Shown here: positions 43,317-54,287 of the stretch, in pieces
How positions within the stretch are numbered: the first letter of the stretch is position 1
Layout of the letters: each line of letters opens with the position of its first letter
Assembly (NCBI GenBank): GCA_029261355.1
Contig: JAJDBM010000040.1
Coordinates: 109,718-173,717, forward strand
DNA from: Nitrospirales bacterium
Lineage (GTDB): Bacteria; Nitrospirota; Nitrospiria; Nitrospirales; UBA8639
Direction of reading: 5' to 3'
DNA: 64,000 nt
The notes under the pieces: model-generated
Seen by the model: only the letters and a program-made list of their open reading frames with translations
Told to the model about the DNA's origin: nothing
Databases searched by the model: none
Made by a program: the position numbers and the translations under genes

Positions 43317-44246
43317 CTACTCAACTTTCCTACTTTCCATTAAGGACGATGTAATTTCTCTGTGGCGCAACATAGCGTTACAGCCCAATTTTCCAAAAAT
43401 TTCACATAATTTAATCGCAATAGCAACTGACCGATGTCTTCCTCCTGTACAACCGATAGCGATTGTAAGGTAGCTCCGTTGTTCCCGTTCGTATAGTGGT
43501 AGCAAGAATGAAAATAATCCCTGTAAATGTTGAAGAAACTCCTTCGCTTCCTTTGTCTCTAAGACATATTTCTGGACTTCTTCATCTTCCCCTGAAAGTA
43601 ATCGAAGGCTCTGAATAAAATAGGGGTTTCGTAAAAACCGCACATCAAACACCATGTCCACATCATAAGGAACCCCATGTTTGTAGCCAAAGGTCTGGAA
43701 GGTAACCTTCATTTTCTCATCTTGTTTTCGCTCTTGATATTGATGTCCAATCCATTGTTTCAAGTCATGAACCGTAAATTCAGAGGTATCGACAATACGG
43801 TCTGCTTGGAGACGAAGGGCCTCTAACCTTTGACGTTCAAGGAGGATGCCTTCGATGACTGGTTGCTGAGGGAGAAGCGGATGAGGCCTTCGTGACTCTG
43901 AAAATCGACGAACAAGAATTTCATCTTGAGCTTCCAAAAATAAAAGTTCCATCTGATAGCCATGCGTCTTGAGTTGATCTAAATTACTTGAAAAATCAGA
44001 AAAAAACCCTCGTTCACGAATATCAATCCCTAACCCAATATTTTGCACCTCTCCACCTTGCTCTGCACACAATTCTATGAATTTTTGAAACAAGGCAGGT
44101 GGAAGATTATCAACACAAAAAAATCCGATGTCTTCCAAGCATTTTAACGCTTGCGTTTTCCCAGATCCCGATGAACCCGTCACAATCACTAATCGCAAAG
44201 TAGATAACTTCTCATACCGACCCTGCTGTTGTGTATCACTAGTCAT
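43317..44246 (-). CDS. rapZ: RNase adapter protein RapZ
   Basis: 309 residues. N-terminal Walker A VTGSSGSGKTQALKCLED, then VDNLPPALF and the C-terminal RapZ domain with FGYKHGVPYDVDMVFDVRFLRNPY and AIGCTGGRHRSVAIA. Binds small RNAs and glucosamine-6-phosphate in enterobacteria; here it stands, as commonly, just downstream of rpoN. Confidence 0.95.
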   Translation of the reverse strand: MTSDTQQQGRYEKLSTLRLVIVTGSSGSGKTQALKCLEDIGFFCVDNLPPALFQKFIELCAEQGGEVQNIGLGIDIRERGFFSDFSSNLDQLKTHGYQMELLFLEAQDEILVRRFSESRRPHPLLPQQPVIEGILLERQRLEALRLQADRIVDTSEFTVHDLKQWIGHQYQERKQDEKMKVTFQTFGYKHGVPYDVDMVFDVRFLRNPYFIQSLRLLSGEDEEVQKYVLETKEAKEFLQHLQGLFSFLLPLYEREQRSYLTIAIGCTGGRHRSVAIAIKLCEIFGKLGCNAMLRHREITSSLMESRKVE

Positions 44247-44394
44247 ATCAATAGGAAACGCGTCATTAGCGATTTATTACAAAAGACGATCATCATCAGA
44301 ATAGGCTCAGAATCCATTCCTTGAGACATCGTTCAAGTTTGACACTTTCCAGATAAAAACAGAGGCGGAAACATCTGGAACCGTCCTATCATTC

Positions 44395-45912
44395 TTATGA
44401 TGGGATTCGTTTTCGTTGACTAGCTGAGGCAATATGTAATTCCGCACGATATTTGGCTACGGTACGTCGAGCAATAATAATATCTTTGGTCCGCAAACGC
44501 GCAACAATTTCCTGGTCTTTTAACGGACGTAACGCATCTTCTTGTGCAACCATTTCTCGAATCATTTCTCTGACCGTCACCGACGACATTTCTTCTCCAT
44601 GTGCGGCTGTTCGTTGAATCCCTGCATTAAAAAAGAACTTCAATTCAAGAATTCCCTGTGGGCAATGCATGTATTTGTTCGTCGTCACTCGACTAATGGT
44701 TGACTCATGCATTCCAACATCTTCAGCGACCTGCTTGAGTACAAGTGGACGCAAGTGCTGGATCCCTTTCTCCAAAAATGCTTCCTGGAATTTCACTAAA
44801 CTTGTCACCACTTTAACGATGGTCTTATTCCGCTGATCAATACTTCGAATGATCCATTGAGCACCTCGAAGCTTCTCCTCGAAGTAGGTCTTTGTAGACT
44901 CTTGATTTTCTGATTGATTCGTCATCAACCGGCGATAGTATGGACTGACGCGTAAGCGCGGAAGACCATCTTCATTCAACAACACAACCCATTCACCTTC
45001 ATATTTCATGACATACACATCAGGAATAATGGTGGTGTTGCTATCACTCGAATAAGGACGCCCGGGTTTTGGCTCCAAACATTCAATCACTCGAACCGCT
45101 TCATAAATTTCTTCAACTGGAACCCCTAATGCTTTAGAAACATTGGTATAGCGCTTCTTTTGCAAATCAGGTAAGTGCTCTGAGACCACGGCCGCAACTA
45201 AGTCATTCTTTCTATGAGAATGTAAATATTCGCCAATTCCAATAGGGTCGCAGGCTAAATACCCCAGCTGAATCAGCAAACATTCTCGTAAGTCACGAGC
45301 GGCCACTCCCGGAGGGTCGAATGATTGAACTTGGCTTAAGACAGTCTCCACCTCATCTGGTGTTGCCTGACTATCTTCGGCCAGTTCCTCTGTTGTGACC
45401 CGAAGATAACCATTCTCATCAAGATTCCCAATAATAGCTCGACCAATAAACCGATCCTTCCCTTCAAGGGAAGAAAGACGGAGTTGCCAGTCTAAATGTT
45501 CTTCAAGAGAAGTTGCCTTGGTGAGAGTTTGTTCATATGAAGGAAAATCATCATCAGAAGCGGCTGTTTGTTCCATGGGACCAGCCCGCCAATCACCATC
45601 AAGGACACTATCCCATTCTTCGGACGTCAACGGTTCTACATCCTTTTCACGTTCCGGGACGGCTTCCTCCCCGTCACCTTCAACATCCTGACTTGTCGCG
45701 TCTTTAACCTCAACACTCCCTTCTTCCCCTTGCTGCGCTTCCTCATCTTGTACATCATTTGACAAATCTTCAAGCAGGGGATTCTCAACTAAATGTTGCG
45801 ATAAGGTTTGCTGTAACTCCAGACGAGAGAGCTGCAAGAGTTTAATAGCCTGTTGCAACTGGGGTGTCATCACCAGCTTTTGACTCAGTCGAAGATCTAA
45901 CCGAAGATCCAT
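44395..45912 (-). CDS. rpoN: RNA polymerase sigma-54 factor
   Basis: 505 residues. Region I is the glutamine/leucine-rich start (LSQKLVMTPQLQQAIKLLQL), region II is acidic (about 55-125), and region III holds the core-binding and HTH parts. The RpoN box reads IARRTVAKYR near the end. Directs transcription from -24/-12 promoters with activator ATPases; relevant partners are nitrogen and pilus genes. The gap to rapZ is 148 bases, with no hpf/raiA gene. Confidence 0.97.
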   Translation of the reverse strand: MDLRLDLRLSQKLVMTPQLQQAIKLLQLSRLELQQTLSQHLVENPLLEDLSNDVQDEEAQQGEEGSVEVKDATSQDVEGDGEEAVPEREKDVEPLTSEEWDSVLDGDWRAGPMEQTAASDDDFPSYEQTLTKATSLEEHLDWQLRLSSLEGKDRFIGRAIIGNLDENGYLRVTTEELAEDSQATPDEVETVLSQVQSFDPPGVAARDLRECLLIQLGYLACDPIGIGEYLHSHRKNDLVAAVVSEHLPDLQKKRYTNVSKALGVPVEEIYEAVRVIECLEPKPGRPYSSDSNTTIIPDVYVMKYEGEWVVLLNEDGLPRLRVSPYYRRLMTNQSENQESTKTYFEEKLRGAQWIIRSIDQRNKTIVKVVTSLVKFQEAFLEKGIQHLRPLVLKQVAEDVGMHESTISRVTTNKYMHCPQGILELKFFFNAGIQRTAAHGEEMSSVTVREMIREMVAQEDALRPLKDQEIVARLRTKDIIIARRTVAKYRAELHIASASQRKRIPS

Positions 45913-45937
45913 GCAGAATGCCCTTTATCGTAAATGG

Positions 45938-46693
45938 CTATAACTTAAATCGTTCACCAAGATATACCGCTCTTGCTTTTTCACAATTTACTATTTTTTC
46001 TGGGTTACCTTCCTGCAAAATCGTTCCTTCATTAATAATATAGGCTCGATCAGTAATGCAAAGTGTCTCCTGGACGTTATGATCGGTAATTAAAATTCCG
46101 ATTTTCTTTAGCTTAAGCGACGTAATAATATCTTGAATATCACCAACTGCTATTGGATCTATCCCCGCAAATGGTTCATCAAGAAGTAAAAATCGTGGCT
46201 GCATAGCCAATGCGCGCGTAATTTCCAATCGACGTCGCTCGCCTCCTGACAATGCATAGGCACTACTCTTTCGTAAGGGCAGAAGAGAAAGCTCATTGAG
46301 CAATTCCTCTAAACGTTGATAGCGATCCTGCTTTGAAAGACTGAGTGTTTCTAGAACTGCCAAAATATTTTCTTCAACAGATAATCGACGAAATATTGAT
46401 GCTTCTTGTGGGAGATACCCAATCCCAGACCTGGCCCGCTGATACATGGGGAAGTGCGTAATAACCTTACGGTTGAGATATATCGTTCCTTGATCAGGCT
46501 GACATAGTCCAACAACCATATCAAAGATCGTTGTCTTACCTGCACCATTAGGCCCCAATAACCCAACAACTTCCCCAGCTTCTAATTCAAGACTAACACC
46601 TTGAACGACCTCTCGACCTTTAAAACTTTTTCGAAGTCCTTCAGCGAAAATTCGATGTGGACGTTTTTTCCGTGTTTCGGTGGTCATGGTCAA
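45938..46693 (-). CDS. lptB: LPS export ABC transporter ATP-binding protein LptB
   Basis: 251 residues: Walker A GPNGAGKTT, Q-loop GYLPQEASIFRRLSVEENI (typical LptB), signature YALSGGERRRLEI, Walker B FLLLDEPFAGIDP and switch H in LITDHNV. Powers LPS extraction with LptFG. Sits between lptA and rpoN, the usual order. Confidence 0.97.
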   Translation of the reverse strand: MTMTTETRKKRPHRIFAEGLRKSFKGREVVQGVSLELEAGEVVGLLGPNGAGKTTIFDMVVGLCQPDQGTIYLNRKVITHFPMYQRARSGIGYLPQEASIFRRLSVEENILAVLETLSLSKQDRYQRLEELLNELSLLPLRKSSAYALSGGERRRLEITRALAMQPRFLLLDEPFAGIDPIAVGDIQDIITSLKLKKIGILITDHNVQETLCITDRAYIINEGTILQEGNPEKIVNCEKARAVYLGERFKL

Positions 46694-46713
46694 CCATTGA
46701 TTCTCGTATTCAA

Positions 46714-47187
46714 CTATGCCCCTTCCTCATCCTGAATAATGACCTGAGTGCCCCCTTCAACTTCACTTCGGTCTTCCTTTAAGTACATCGTCATTTTTGT
46801 CCCACTCACCCGAGTTCCATCCTGCCAAGCGATAGGAGACCCGGTTAACACTAATTTTTCTTCATCTTTAAAATATACTGCCTGACGACACACAGCCCGA
46901 CCTGAAGGCTTTTCGATAATCACTTTCCCTGTTGCTACGACTCTCTCAATTTTATTGCTCTGCTGTGTTTCTGATACGACGCCATCAGATAATGAATCAG
47001 CAGGCTTCCACCACACGACCATTACATCAGAATGAACAATTAACTCCCCTTGCGTCAAGACAACGGCCCCCTTGAAAATGGCTCGTCGCTCCTTACTTTT
47101 GGCAGTCATAGTATCGGAGTTTATATGTGTTTCCTCATTTTCAGTTCCATAGAGCTGTCCAGGAGCGACAATTCCAATCCAAAGCAA
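46714..47187 (-). CDS. lptA: LPS transport periplasmic protein LptA
   Basis: 157 residues from the first usual start (TTG), with the OstA-type repeat signals INSDTMTAKSKERRAIFKGAVVLTQG in part and VIIEKPSGRAVCRQAVYF. From the TTG the signal peptide lacks its basic head. Upstream codons in frame encode K and R, and GGAGG lies 7-10 bases before in-frame ATA (47226) or ATT (47223) codons overlapping the lptC stop. A non-AUG start is therefore possible. Bridges LPS across the periplasm. Confidence 0.85.
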   Translation of the reverse strand: MLWIGIVAPGQLYGTENEETHINSDTMTAKSKERRAIFKGAVVLTQGELIVHSDVMVVWWKPADSLSDGVVSETQQSNKIERVVATGKVIIEKPSGRAVCRQAVYFKDEEKLVLTGSPIAWQDGTRVSGTKMTMYLKEDRSEVEGGTQVIIQDEEGA

Positions 47188-47222
47188 TACACAAAAAGAG
47201 AAACGGCAGACTTTTGATGTAA

Positions 47223-47795
47223 TTATGATGTTACCTCCACCTGGACGTCCTGTAAAACCTTAAATTCTTCATCATCAATAGTCCCAATAAGCCCTATCCC
47301 TGTAATGATAAGACCATGACCACGAATTACGACTGGCGTCGAAGTCGTAATTTCATGAGATGCCTCGATCCAGGTAAAGTGCGTCGAAAAAATAGTATAA
47401 CCACTTGCAAGGTGGACAGCCATCATATCCTTTTCATTATCAAGATCAAAGTTATTAGTGGCTGTATCAATTGTCCCCTTTTCAGCCTCAACGGTCATTT
47501 CATGGGAACTTTCATCTTCCCCTAACAGTTGGACTTGCACCTCTTCTAAATTTGCTACGTGCCTATCTTCATACACCTGGGCTCGTTCTGCAATAACTTT
47601 CCATTTTGTCTTGCCTGATTGAGTCTGCCTATAAGTAAAACCACTTATCCATGCATCGGCTGATGGGCCATCAGGAGACACAAGCGAAGCCTTGCCGGCT
47701 TTCGTTTCCATATGCGTGACAACTCTATGGACAATAAAAACACCCATTAAAAGAACAATACTAGTGAGAGCCCAACGTATCCAATGGTATTTCAT
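47223..47795 (-). CDS. lptC: LPS export protein LptC
   Basis: 190 residues: one N-terminal helix (about 7-26) and a periplasmic beta-jellyroll (AWISGFTYRQTQSGKTKWKV, AEKGTIDTATNNFDLD). Membrane dock for LptA in the Lpt bridge; shape and gene order (lptC-lptA-lptB) fit. Confidence 0.92.
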   Translation of the reverse strand: MKYHWIRWALTSIVLLMGVFIVHRVVTHMETKAGKASLVSPDGPSADAWISGFTYRQTQSGKTKWKVIAERAQVYEDRHVANLEEVQVQLLGEDESSHEMTVEAEKGTIDTATNNFDLDNEKDMMAVHLASGYTIFSTHFTWIEASHEITTSTPVVIRGHGLIITGIGLIGTIDDEEFKVLQDVQVEVTS

Positions 47796-48020
47796 AAAAG
47801 GATATACGTATTAGAATCAAGAAAAACCCTTGAAAAATGATAGCATAGGCCTGATGACAAGTAAATAAATCTCCATAGGGATGAACACCAAAAGCATTGA
47901 AAATTGGACAGAATTTTAAAAAGCCGGAATATAGATTTCCCTATGTGGCCTCACGCGACTAAGGAATATCTCACTGATACAATGCGTGAAGAGACGAAGT
48001 TTTGAGTGGTGAACATGATG

Positions 48021-48041
48021 ACCCCACCAGAATGGTGGGGT
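48021..48041. terminator. Stem-loop after rplQ
   Basis: ACCCCACCA-gaa-TGGTGGGGT, 9 bp with a 3-base loop, 43 bases past the rplQ stop on the minus strand. There is no T-tract, so it may be an end-protecting hairpin of the alpha operon. Confidence 0.65.
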
Positions 48042-48083
48042 ATCAAAAAGAATTGGGGCGTGTGTTCTGGAAGAAGGTGACGG

Positions 48084-48494
48084 TCAGCTCTTACCTTCGT
48101 CACCTGACGAAGTAGTTGAGACTTCTGTCGTTGCACTCTGCTTTTCAACTATTTCAATGGCCACGAGCTCAGCTCCATCACCAGGCCTTCGCCTAGTTTT
48201 AATAATGCGAGTATACCCACCTTGGCGATCACGGAAACGAACGGAGACATCGTTAAACAATTTCTCAACCGTTTCTTTCGTACGTAACACTTGTAACGCA
48301 CGCCTCCGAGCATGAAGGGTACCTAACTTACCAAGGGTAACCATTTTATCGGTTATCCCACGTAGTTCTTTTGCCTTCGCCTCAGTGGTTTCGATTCGTT
48401 CATGTTCCAGCAAAGACGTGACAAGATTTCGATACAAGGCTTTGCGATGTTTCGTATTCCGTCCTAATTGTCTGCCTTTTTTTCTATGGCGCAC
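48084..48494 (-). CDS. rplQ: 50S ribosomal protein L17
   Basis: 136 residues; [20 protein letters not shown] in its opening is diagnostic, with [17 protein letters not shown] after. The C-terminal 20 residues form a Ser/Thr-rich extension. Last gene of the alpha operon, 44 bases after rpoA. Confidence 0.98.
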   Translation of the reverse strand: MRHRKKGRQLGRNTKHRKALYRNLVTSLLEHERIETTEAKAKELRGITDKMVTLGKLGTLHARRRALQVLRTKETVEKLFNDVSVRFRDRQGGYTRIIKTRRRPGDGAELVAIEIVEKQSATTEVSTTSSGDEGKS

Positions 48495-48538
48495 GTGAGG
48501 TTCCTCTTTATACTTTCTTGAAAATCAAAAATAACAGG

Positions 48539-49534
48539 TCAGTGAGTTTCAGATCCAGCTCCGGCCATTTCATTGACCTTAATGCCTAGCTCCAAACCCA
48601 TTTCAGTCAATACTTCTTTGATTTCATTGAGAGATTTTTTACCAAAGTTCTTGGTCTTAAGCATCTCATTTTCGGTTTTCTGTACAAGGTCAGCGATAGT
48701 TTTTATATTCGCATTTTTCAAACAATTGGCAGCTCTGACCGATAGCTCAAGCTCATTGACACTTCTAAATAGATTTAAATTCACCTCTTCACTACTTTCA
48801 TCAGAAGTGACTTCGCGTTTTGCATCAGCACCATCTTCATTGGGAATGCAGATATCAAGGTGTTCACGTAATATGAGTGCAGCTGATGCAACACTATCTT
48901 GTGGTGTGACGCTCCCGTCAGTCCATATTTCAAGATTTAGTTTATCGTAATCAGTGACTCGTCCAACCCTGGCGCTTTCAACCTGAAAATTAACTCGCTT
49001 AATTGGAGAAAAAATAGAGTCAACCGGAATCACGCCAATCGGCAATCCTTCTTCTTTATTTCGCTCTGCTGGTACATACCCACGACCTGGCTTCACAATC
49101 ATTTCAAGGTCAATAACCCCATCCTTATCGAGGGTAGCGATGTGTAAGTCAGGATTGAGGATCATCACATCTGGGTCTTCCGTAATATCAGATGCCAAGA
49201 CCTCTCCTGGCCCCTCTTTTTTTAAACGAATGGCTTTGGGTCTTTCAGAAAGTAACTTCACCCGCAAAGCCTTGACATTTAAAATAATAACAGTCACATC
49301 TTCTGTTACACCAGGAATAGTTGAAAACTCATGAAATACACCTTCAATTTTCACGGAGGTGACAGCTGAACCTGGAAGGGATGAGAGTAAGACTCGCCGA
49401 AGCGAGTTCCCTACCGTTGTTCCAAACCCCCGTTCAAACGGCTCTGCAGTAAATCGGCCGTATGTTGGAGAGGCAGTTTCATTTTCCAGCTCTAGCCTCA
49501 TTGGCAACTGGAAATCCTTCATTCCTTTTGTCAT
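48539..49534 (-). CDS. rpoA: RNA polymerase subunit alpha
   Basis: 331 residues: N-terminal dimerisation domain ([20 protein letters not shown], key [16 protein letters not shown]) and alpha-CTD ([33 protein letters not shown]) that binds UP elements and activators. Lies between rpsD and rplQ as expected. Confidence 0.98.
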   Translation of the reverse strand: MTKGMKDFQLPMRLELENETASPTYGRFTAEPFERGFGTTVGNSLRRVLLSSLPGSAVTSVKIEGVFHEFSTIPGVTEDVTVIILNVKALRVKLLSERPKAIRLKKEGPGEVLASDITEDPDVMILNPDLHIATLDKDGVIDLEMIVKPGRGYVPAERNKEEGLPIGVIPVDSIFSPIKRVNFQVESARVGRVTDYDKLNLEIWTDGSVTPQDSVASAALILREHLDICIPNEDGADAKREVTSDESSEEVNLNLFRSVNELELSVRAANCLKNANIKTIADLVQKTENEMLKTKNFGKKSLNEIKEVLTEMGLELGIKVNEMAGAGSETH

Positions 49535-49612
49535 ACCTTCCCCTTCCCTTGTTCTCGTTTAAAAAGTTGTGAGTAGTGCTAATTCTTCAATACCATATAA
49601 AAGAAAACGGCA

Positions 49613-50242
49613 CTATCTGGAATAGAGCTCAACTACAACTTGTTCATTTACAAGAACGTCGATATCCTGCTTTGTTGGAAGTGCTCGAACACTTCCCTTA
49701 AAAGCTTCACTTTCCAGTTCTAACCAACTTGGAACTCCCCTACCCTCTACGGAATCTAACGCAGCTTGAACGGTTGGGATCTTACGGCTTTTCTCTCGGA
49801 TTTCGATCATATGCCCAATATTCACTGTAAACGATGCAATATCAGTTTTTCGACCATTCACGACCACATGCCCATGATTGACCAATTGCCTGGCTTGACT
49901 TCTTGATGTTGCAAAACCAAGACGATACACAACATTATCTAGCCGTCGCTCTAGCAAACTAAGCAAATGCTCACCAGTAATACCAACTTGTCGTTCAGCT
50001 ACTCGAAAGACTCCAAGAAACTGTCGTTCTTGCATGCCATAGACACGTCTAAGTTTCTGCTTTTCGCGCAATTGAGTCCCATATTCCGTCACTCTTGCTC
50101 GTCTGGATTGACCATGTTGCCCAGGGGGATAGCTTCTTCTTTCAATAGCACACTTTTCAGTCATACACCGTGTGCCCTTTAAAAATAACTTTACACCTTC
50201 CCGTCTACACAGGCGGCAAACTGGCCCAGTATATTTTGCCAC
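49613..50242 (-). CDS. rpsD: 30S ribosomal protein S4 (zinc-binding form)
   Basis: 209 residues, with S4 RNA-binding domain ([21 protein letters not shown]). The N-terminus carries four cysteines (C9, C12, C26, C31), the zinc-containing C+ form. Initiates 16S assembly and often represses the alpha operon. Confidence 0.98.
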   Translation of the reverse strand: MAKYTGPVCRLCRREGVKLFLKGTRCMTEKCAIERRSYPPGQHGQSRRARVTEYGTQLREKQKLRRVYGMQERQFLGVFRVAERQVGITGEHLLSLLERRLDNVVYRLGFATSRSQARQLVNHGHVVVNGRKTDIASFTVNIGHMIEIREKSRKIPTVQAALDSVEGRGVPSWLELESEAFKGSVRALPTKQDIDVLVNEQVVVELYSR

Positions 50243-50309
50243 ACCCTACCTCCCTTCAATAATACTTACGAATAGATCTACGAGTTATCTGCATCTTAGT
50301 CCACACAAA

Positions 50310-50693
50310 CTATACTCGTCGACGTTTTGGTGGTCGACATCCATTATGTGGAATAGGAGTCACATCCCGAATCAGTGTAACCCGTAACCCCGCTGACTGG
50401 AGGGCTCGAACAGCCGATTCTCGACCTGAACCAGGACCATTTACATAGACCTCAACCTGTCGCATTCCAAATTCCATGGCTTTTCGAGCAGCGGCCTCAC
50501 CAGCACGAGTGGCTGCAAACGGTGTACTCTTCCTTGAACCTTTAAATCCTTGACTACCACAGCTTGACCAAGAGACTGCTCCTCCCGCCATGTCAGTGAC
50601 CGTGACAATCGTATTGTTGAACGTGGCTTGAATATGAACTATTCCAGCCTGAACAACCTTACGCTCTTTCTTTTTCCCCTTCTTTACACTCAT
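50310..50693 (-). CDS. rpsK: 30S ribosomal protein S11
   Basis: 127 residues; [19 protein letters not shown] and the C-terminal [11 protein letters not shown] are diagnostic. Part of the platform near the mRNA exit. Confidence 0.98.
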   Translation of the reverse strand: MSVKKGKKKERKVVQAGIVHIQATFNNTIVTVTDMAGGAVSWSSCGSQGFKGSRKSTPFAATRAGEAAARKAMEFGMRQVEVYVNGPGSGRESAVRALQSAGLRVTLIRDVTPIPHNGCRPPKRRRV

Positions 50694-50735
50694 AGTCTTT
50701 CCCCTTAATACGTCGTAGGCGAGAAGTGAATAACC

Positions 50736-51107
50736 TTATTTTCGACTCTTCCCACCAATCGCCGCTCGTTTCCCCTTACGAGTCCTTGCATTCGTTTTTG
50801 TTCTTTGCCCTCGGAGCGGAAGACTTCGTCGGTGTCGCAACCCTCGATAAGTACCAGCATCCATTAATCGCTTAATGCTCATGGAAACTTCTTTTCGAAG
50901 GTCTCCCTCAACATTGTAATCTTTCTCTATGACTTCTCGAAGCTTAACAATGTCTTCTTCTTGAAGGTCTTTTACACGAGTACCTCCAAGAATTCCGGTT
51001 TTCTTAAGAATGTCCCTAGACCGTATTGGTCCAATTCCATAAATATACCGTAAACCAATATCAATTCTCTTCCCAACGGGAAGATCTACACCAGCAATTC
51101 TTGCCAT
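50736..51107 (-). CDS. rpsM: 30S ribosomal protein S13
   Basis: 123 residues; [19 protein letters not shown] and the basic end [15 protein letters not shown] are typical. Contacts tRNA and the 50S head bridges. Confidence 0.98.
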   Translation of the reverse strand: MARIAGVDLPVGKRIDIGLRYIYGIGPIRSRDILKKTGILGGTRVKDLQEEDIVKLREVIEKDYNVEGDLRKEVSMSIKRLMDAGTYRGLRHRRSLPLRGQRTKTNARTRKGKRAAIGGKSRK

Positions 51108-51205
51108 AAATACCCCTTTCGTTAGCCCATTTTCAATAATGAACTAACATCTTCAAATCTTGTCAGGAGGAATGTTATTCCCTAATGATCAAGGAAACCT
51201 CTTTA

Positions 51206-51319
51206 TTACCCCTGACGTTGTTTGTGTCGGGGATTGCTACAGAGTACACGCACGACACCTTGTCGACGTATAACCTGACATTTCACGCAAATGGGCTTAA
51301 CTGACGACTTTACCTTCAC
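51206..51319 (-). CDS. rpmJ: 50S ribosomal protein L36 (zinc ribbon)
   Basis: 37 residues starting with GTG: (M)[13 protein letters not shown] and [13 protein letters not shown]. Cysteines 11, 14 and 27 with H32 form the zinc site (C+ form). GGAG lies 8 bases before the GTG. Sits between infA and rpsM, the standard place; easily missed because it is short. Confidence 0.95.
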   Translation of the reverse strand: MKVKSSVKPICVKCQVIRRQGVVRVLCSNPRHKQRQG

Positions 51320-51331
51320 AATAATACTCCA

Positions 51332-51550
51332 TCACTTAAAACGATAGGTGATTCGACCACGGGTCAAATCATAAGGGGAAAGTTCCACCGTGACTTTATC
51401 ACCTGGTAAAATTCTAATAAAATGCATGCGCATTTTCCCTGAAATATGCGCAAGAATGATATGGCCGTTATCCAATTTAACACGAAACATCGCATTGGGT
51501 AAGGTTTCCATTACCGCACCCTGGACTTCTATAACATCTTCTTTTGGCAT
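51332..51550 (-). CDS. infA: Translation initiation factor IF-1
   Basis: 72 residues, OB fold, full length: [19 protein letters not shown] in the opening and [19 protein letters not shown]. Binds the ribosomal A site during initiation. Confidence 0.98.
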   Translation of the reverse strand: MPKEDVIEVQGAVMETLPNAMFRVKLDNGHIILAHISGKMRMHFIRILPGDKVTVELSPYDLTRGRITYRFK

Positions 51551-51557
51551 GTTGGAA

Positions 51558-52319
51558 TTATGAACCGTTATCCAATATTGTTAATATTTTTGCGGGACCA
51601 TTTGATTGAATCGATATTGTATGCTCGAAATGTGCTGAGAGTGAACCATCACAGGTTATCGCAGTCCACCCATCATCTAAAACCCGAACTGCAGCACCAC
51701 CCATATTAACCATCGGTTCTATTGCTAAGACCATTCCCGATTTAAGGCGTGGACCCTGCCCAGGTCTCCCATAATTAGGAACCTGCGGCTCTTCATGTAA
51801 TTGTCGCCCAATACCATGGCCAACAAAATCTCTGACAACTGAAAAACCGGCCGTTTCGACGTATGACTGAACAGCATGAGAAATATCAGACAAACGATTT
51901 CCAACAACGGCTTTCTGTATACCACATTCAAGGGATTTTTGCGTAGTCAATAATAATTTTTCTACTTCTGGTGTAACCTGTCCTACCGATACGGTAATGG
52001 CACCATCTCCATAAAATCCTTCAACGATTGCCCCTAAATCTAGACCAATAATATCTCCCTCTTTTAATTCACTACTAGAAGGGATACCATGTACTACTTG
52101 CTCATTAATGGAAGCACAAAGCGTATTTTTATAACCACGATATCCTTTAAATGCAGGGATGGCTCCATGGTCTCGTATACATTCTTCAGCTAAATCATCA
52201 AGCTTCTTGGTAGTAATTCCAGGTCTGATTTCTTTTAGAATGAAACCTTGTGCCTTCGCAACCACATGTGAGGCACGACCAATCAGTTCAACTTCTTCTG
52301 GAGTCTTGAGAACAATCAT
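51558..52319 (-). CDS. map: Methionine aminopeptidase type I
   Basis: 253 residues with start ATG at 52319; a longer frame to 52388 overlaps adk and lacks homology. Metal ligands are seen in [19 protein letters not shown] (two D), [12 protein letters not shown] (H), and [12 protein letters not shown] (E). Removes initiator methionine from nascent chains. Confidence 0.97.
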   Translation of the reverse strand: MIVLKTPEEVELIGRASHVVAKAQGFILKEIRPGITTKKLDDLAEECIRDHGAIPAFKGYRGYKNTLCASINEQVVHGIPSSSELKEGDIIGLDLGAIVEGFYGDGAITVSVGQVTPEVEKLLLTTQKSLECGIQKAVVGNRLSDISHAVQSYVETAGFSVVRDFVGHGIGRQLHEEPQVPNYGRPGQGPRLKSGMVLAIEPMVNMGGAAVRVLDDGWTAITCDGSLSAHFEHTISIQSNGPAKILTILDNGS

Positions 52320-52323
52320 TCTC

Positions 52324-52971
52324 TCAGGGACCAGATAACGCCAACAATAAACGCTCACGAACGTCTGAAACATCCCCAGAGCCATCAAGTTCGGATAATA
52401 TTTTTTTCCCCCTATAGTATTCGATTAAGGGGGCAGTTTGCTCTTTATAAACTGAGAGCCTGGACTGAATTGTTTCAGGCATATCATCGTTACGCTGAAC
52501 AAGATCGCTTAAACAGAAATCACATACATTCAGTTCTTTTGGTGGAATCGATTCAACATGAAAGACTGCCTGACACTTAGGGCAACTCCTCCTACCACTT
52601 AAACGACGAACGATCTCTATTTCGGAAAGTACGAAATAGATAACCTTATTCAATGATTGGCTTTTTTGAGAAAGAATGTCTGTTAATTTATCAGCTTGAG
52701 CAACGGTTCGAGGGAAACCATCGAGTAAAAATCCCGATTCACTTTCCGGTAAAGATAGCTTCTCTTCAATTAAACCAATAACCACATCATCTGGAACTAG
52801 ACCACCAGCATCCATAAAACTCTTGGCCTTTAGGCCCAAGGCTGTTCTTTTTGCTACTCCCTCTCGTAATAAGTCTCCCGTAGCAATTTTTATAACCTGA
52901 AAATGCTTAGCGATAGCATCTGCCTGAGTGCCTTTACCAACACCGGGAGGTCCTAGAAATATGACACGCAT
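52324..52971 (-). CDS. adk: Adenylate kinase
   Basis: 215 residues: P-loop GPPGVGKGTQ, DGFPRT motif, and a LID with CPKC ... CDFC, the zinc-containing form. Equilibrates ATP, ADP and AMP. Located between secY and map, two bases from the secY stop. Confidence 0.98.
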   Translation of the reverse strand: MRVIFLGPPGVGKGTQADAIAKHFQVIKIATGDLLREGVAKRTALGLKAKSFMDAGGLVPDDVVIGLIEEKLSLPESESGFLLDGFPRTVAQADKLTDILSQKSQSLNKVIYFVLSEIEIVRRLSGRRSCPKCQAVFHVESIPPKELNVCDFCLSDLVQRNDDMPETIQSRLSVYKEQTAPLIEYYRGKKILSELDGSGDVSDVRERLLLALSGP

Positions 52972-52973
52972 AA

Positions 52974-54287
52974 TTAGGAGTTCCTGCCCTTTAATGGTCC
53001 CTTTGATAAAAATCCATCATAATTTCGCATAAGCATATGAGATTCAATCTGTTGGGCTGTGTCTAAGCCTACACCTATGACAATCAATAATGAGGTTCCA
53101 CCAAAATAAAATGGCATATTCAACTTATAGATCAATAACTCTGGAATGACGCACACAACTGCTAGATAAATTGCTCCGGCAAAGGTAATTCTAGTTAATA
53201 CCTTATAAATATAATCGGCGGTTCTTTGGCCAGGACGAATTCCTGGAATAAAACCCCCGTGTTTTTTCATATTATCAGCCATATCAACGGGATTAAGTAC
53301 AACCGCTGTATAAAAAAAGCAAAAGAATAATATAAGACTTACATAAATCAAAGTATAGAGAAGTGAACCTGGGGCAAGTTGAGCGCCAATTGATTGAACC
53401 CATGGAACCTGTACGAACCCAGCAATTGTAGCAGGAAATGCTATAATGGAAGAAGCAAAAATTGGAGGAATGACTCCAGCAGTATTTATTTTCAATGGAA
53501 TATGTGTACTCTGCCCTCCATAAACCTTCCTCCCAACAACCCTCTTTGCGTATTGAACGGCAATTTTTCTGCGACCACTTTCTAAAAATACGATCGCCGC
53601 CACAACACCAAGCATGACAACAACAAGCAAGAGAAGCAAGGGAAGACTTAATTGTCCAATTTGATACAGATCAAATGTTTGAACGACCGCGCTCGGAAGG
53701 CTTGCAACAATTCCGGCAAATATAATCAAAGAAATGCCGTTACCTACTCCTCGTTCTGTAATTTGCTCCCCCAACCACATGAGAAATGCAGTACCCGCAG
53801 TAAGCGTGATTATGGTCATAAGTCTGAAAGGCCAACCTGGCTCTAAGACAAATGCCCCCTGATTCATTCCCTCTAAACCTAAAGAAATTCCGAAACCTTG
53901 AATAAGTGCAATGCCAATAGTTCCATAACGCGTATACTGAATAATAGCTTTTCTTCCGCGCTCACCTTCTTTTGCAAGCTTTGATAAGTGCGGAACCACA
54001 ACCGTTAGAAGTTGGATAATAATTGACGCACTAATATACGGCATAATGCCAAGTGCGAAAATTGTTAACCGAGATAGTGCTCCGCCTGAAAATATATCAA
54101 GGAAGCCCATAAGGGCTCCCCCTCTATCTTGAAGAAAATTGAAGAGTTCTTCGTTATTAATTCCAGGGGTGGGTATATGCGCACCCATCCTGTAAACTGC
54201 TAACATTGCCAGCGTAAATAATACGCGACTGCGCAGCTCTGGAATTTTAAAGATATTTTGAAGACTCGATATGAGCCGTTCAAGCAC
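52974..54287 (-). CDS. secY: Preprotein translocase subunit SecY
   Basis: 437 residues with ten membrane helices; [15 protein letters not shown] (plug/TM2 region) and [22 protein letters not shown] are diagnostic. Forms the protein-conducting channel. Overlaps rplO by 8 bases. Confidence 0.98.
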   Translation of the reverse strand: MLERLISSLQNIFKIPELRSRVLFTLAMLAVYRMGAHIPTPGINNEELFNFLQDRGGALMGFLDIFSGGALSRLTIFALGIMPYISASIIIQLLTVVVPHLSKLAKEGERGRKAIIQYTRYGTIGIALIQGFGISLGLEGMNQGAFVLEPGWPFRLMTIITLTAGTAFLMWLGEQITERGVGNGISLIIFAGIVASLPSAVVQTFDLYQIGQLSLPLLLLLVVVMLGVVAAIVFLESGRRKIAVQYAKRVVGRKVYGGQSTHIPLKINTAGVIPPIFASSIIAFPATIAGFVQVPWVQSIGAQLAPGSLLYTLIYVSLILFFCFFYTAVVLNPVDMADNMKKHGGFIPGIRPGQRTADYIYKVLTRITFAGAIYLAVVCVIPELLIYKLNMPFYFGGTSLLIVIGVGLDTAQQIESHMLMRNYDGFLSKGPLKGRNS

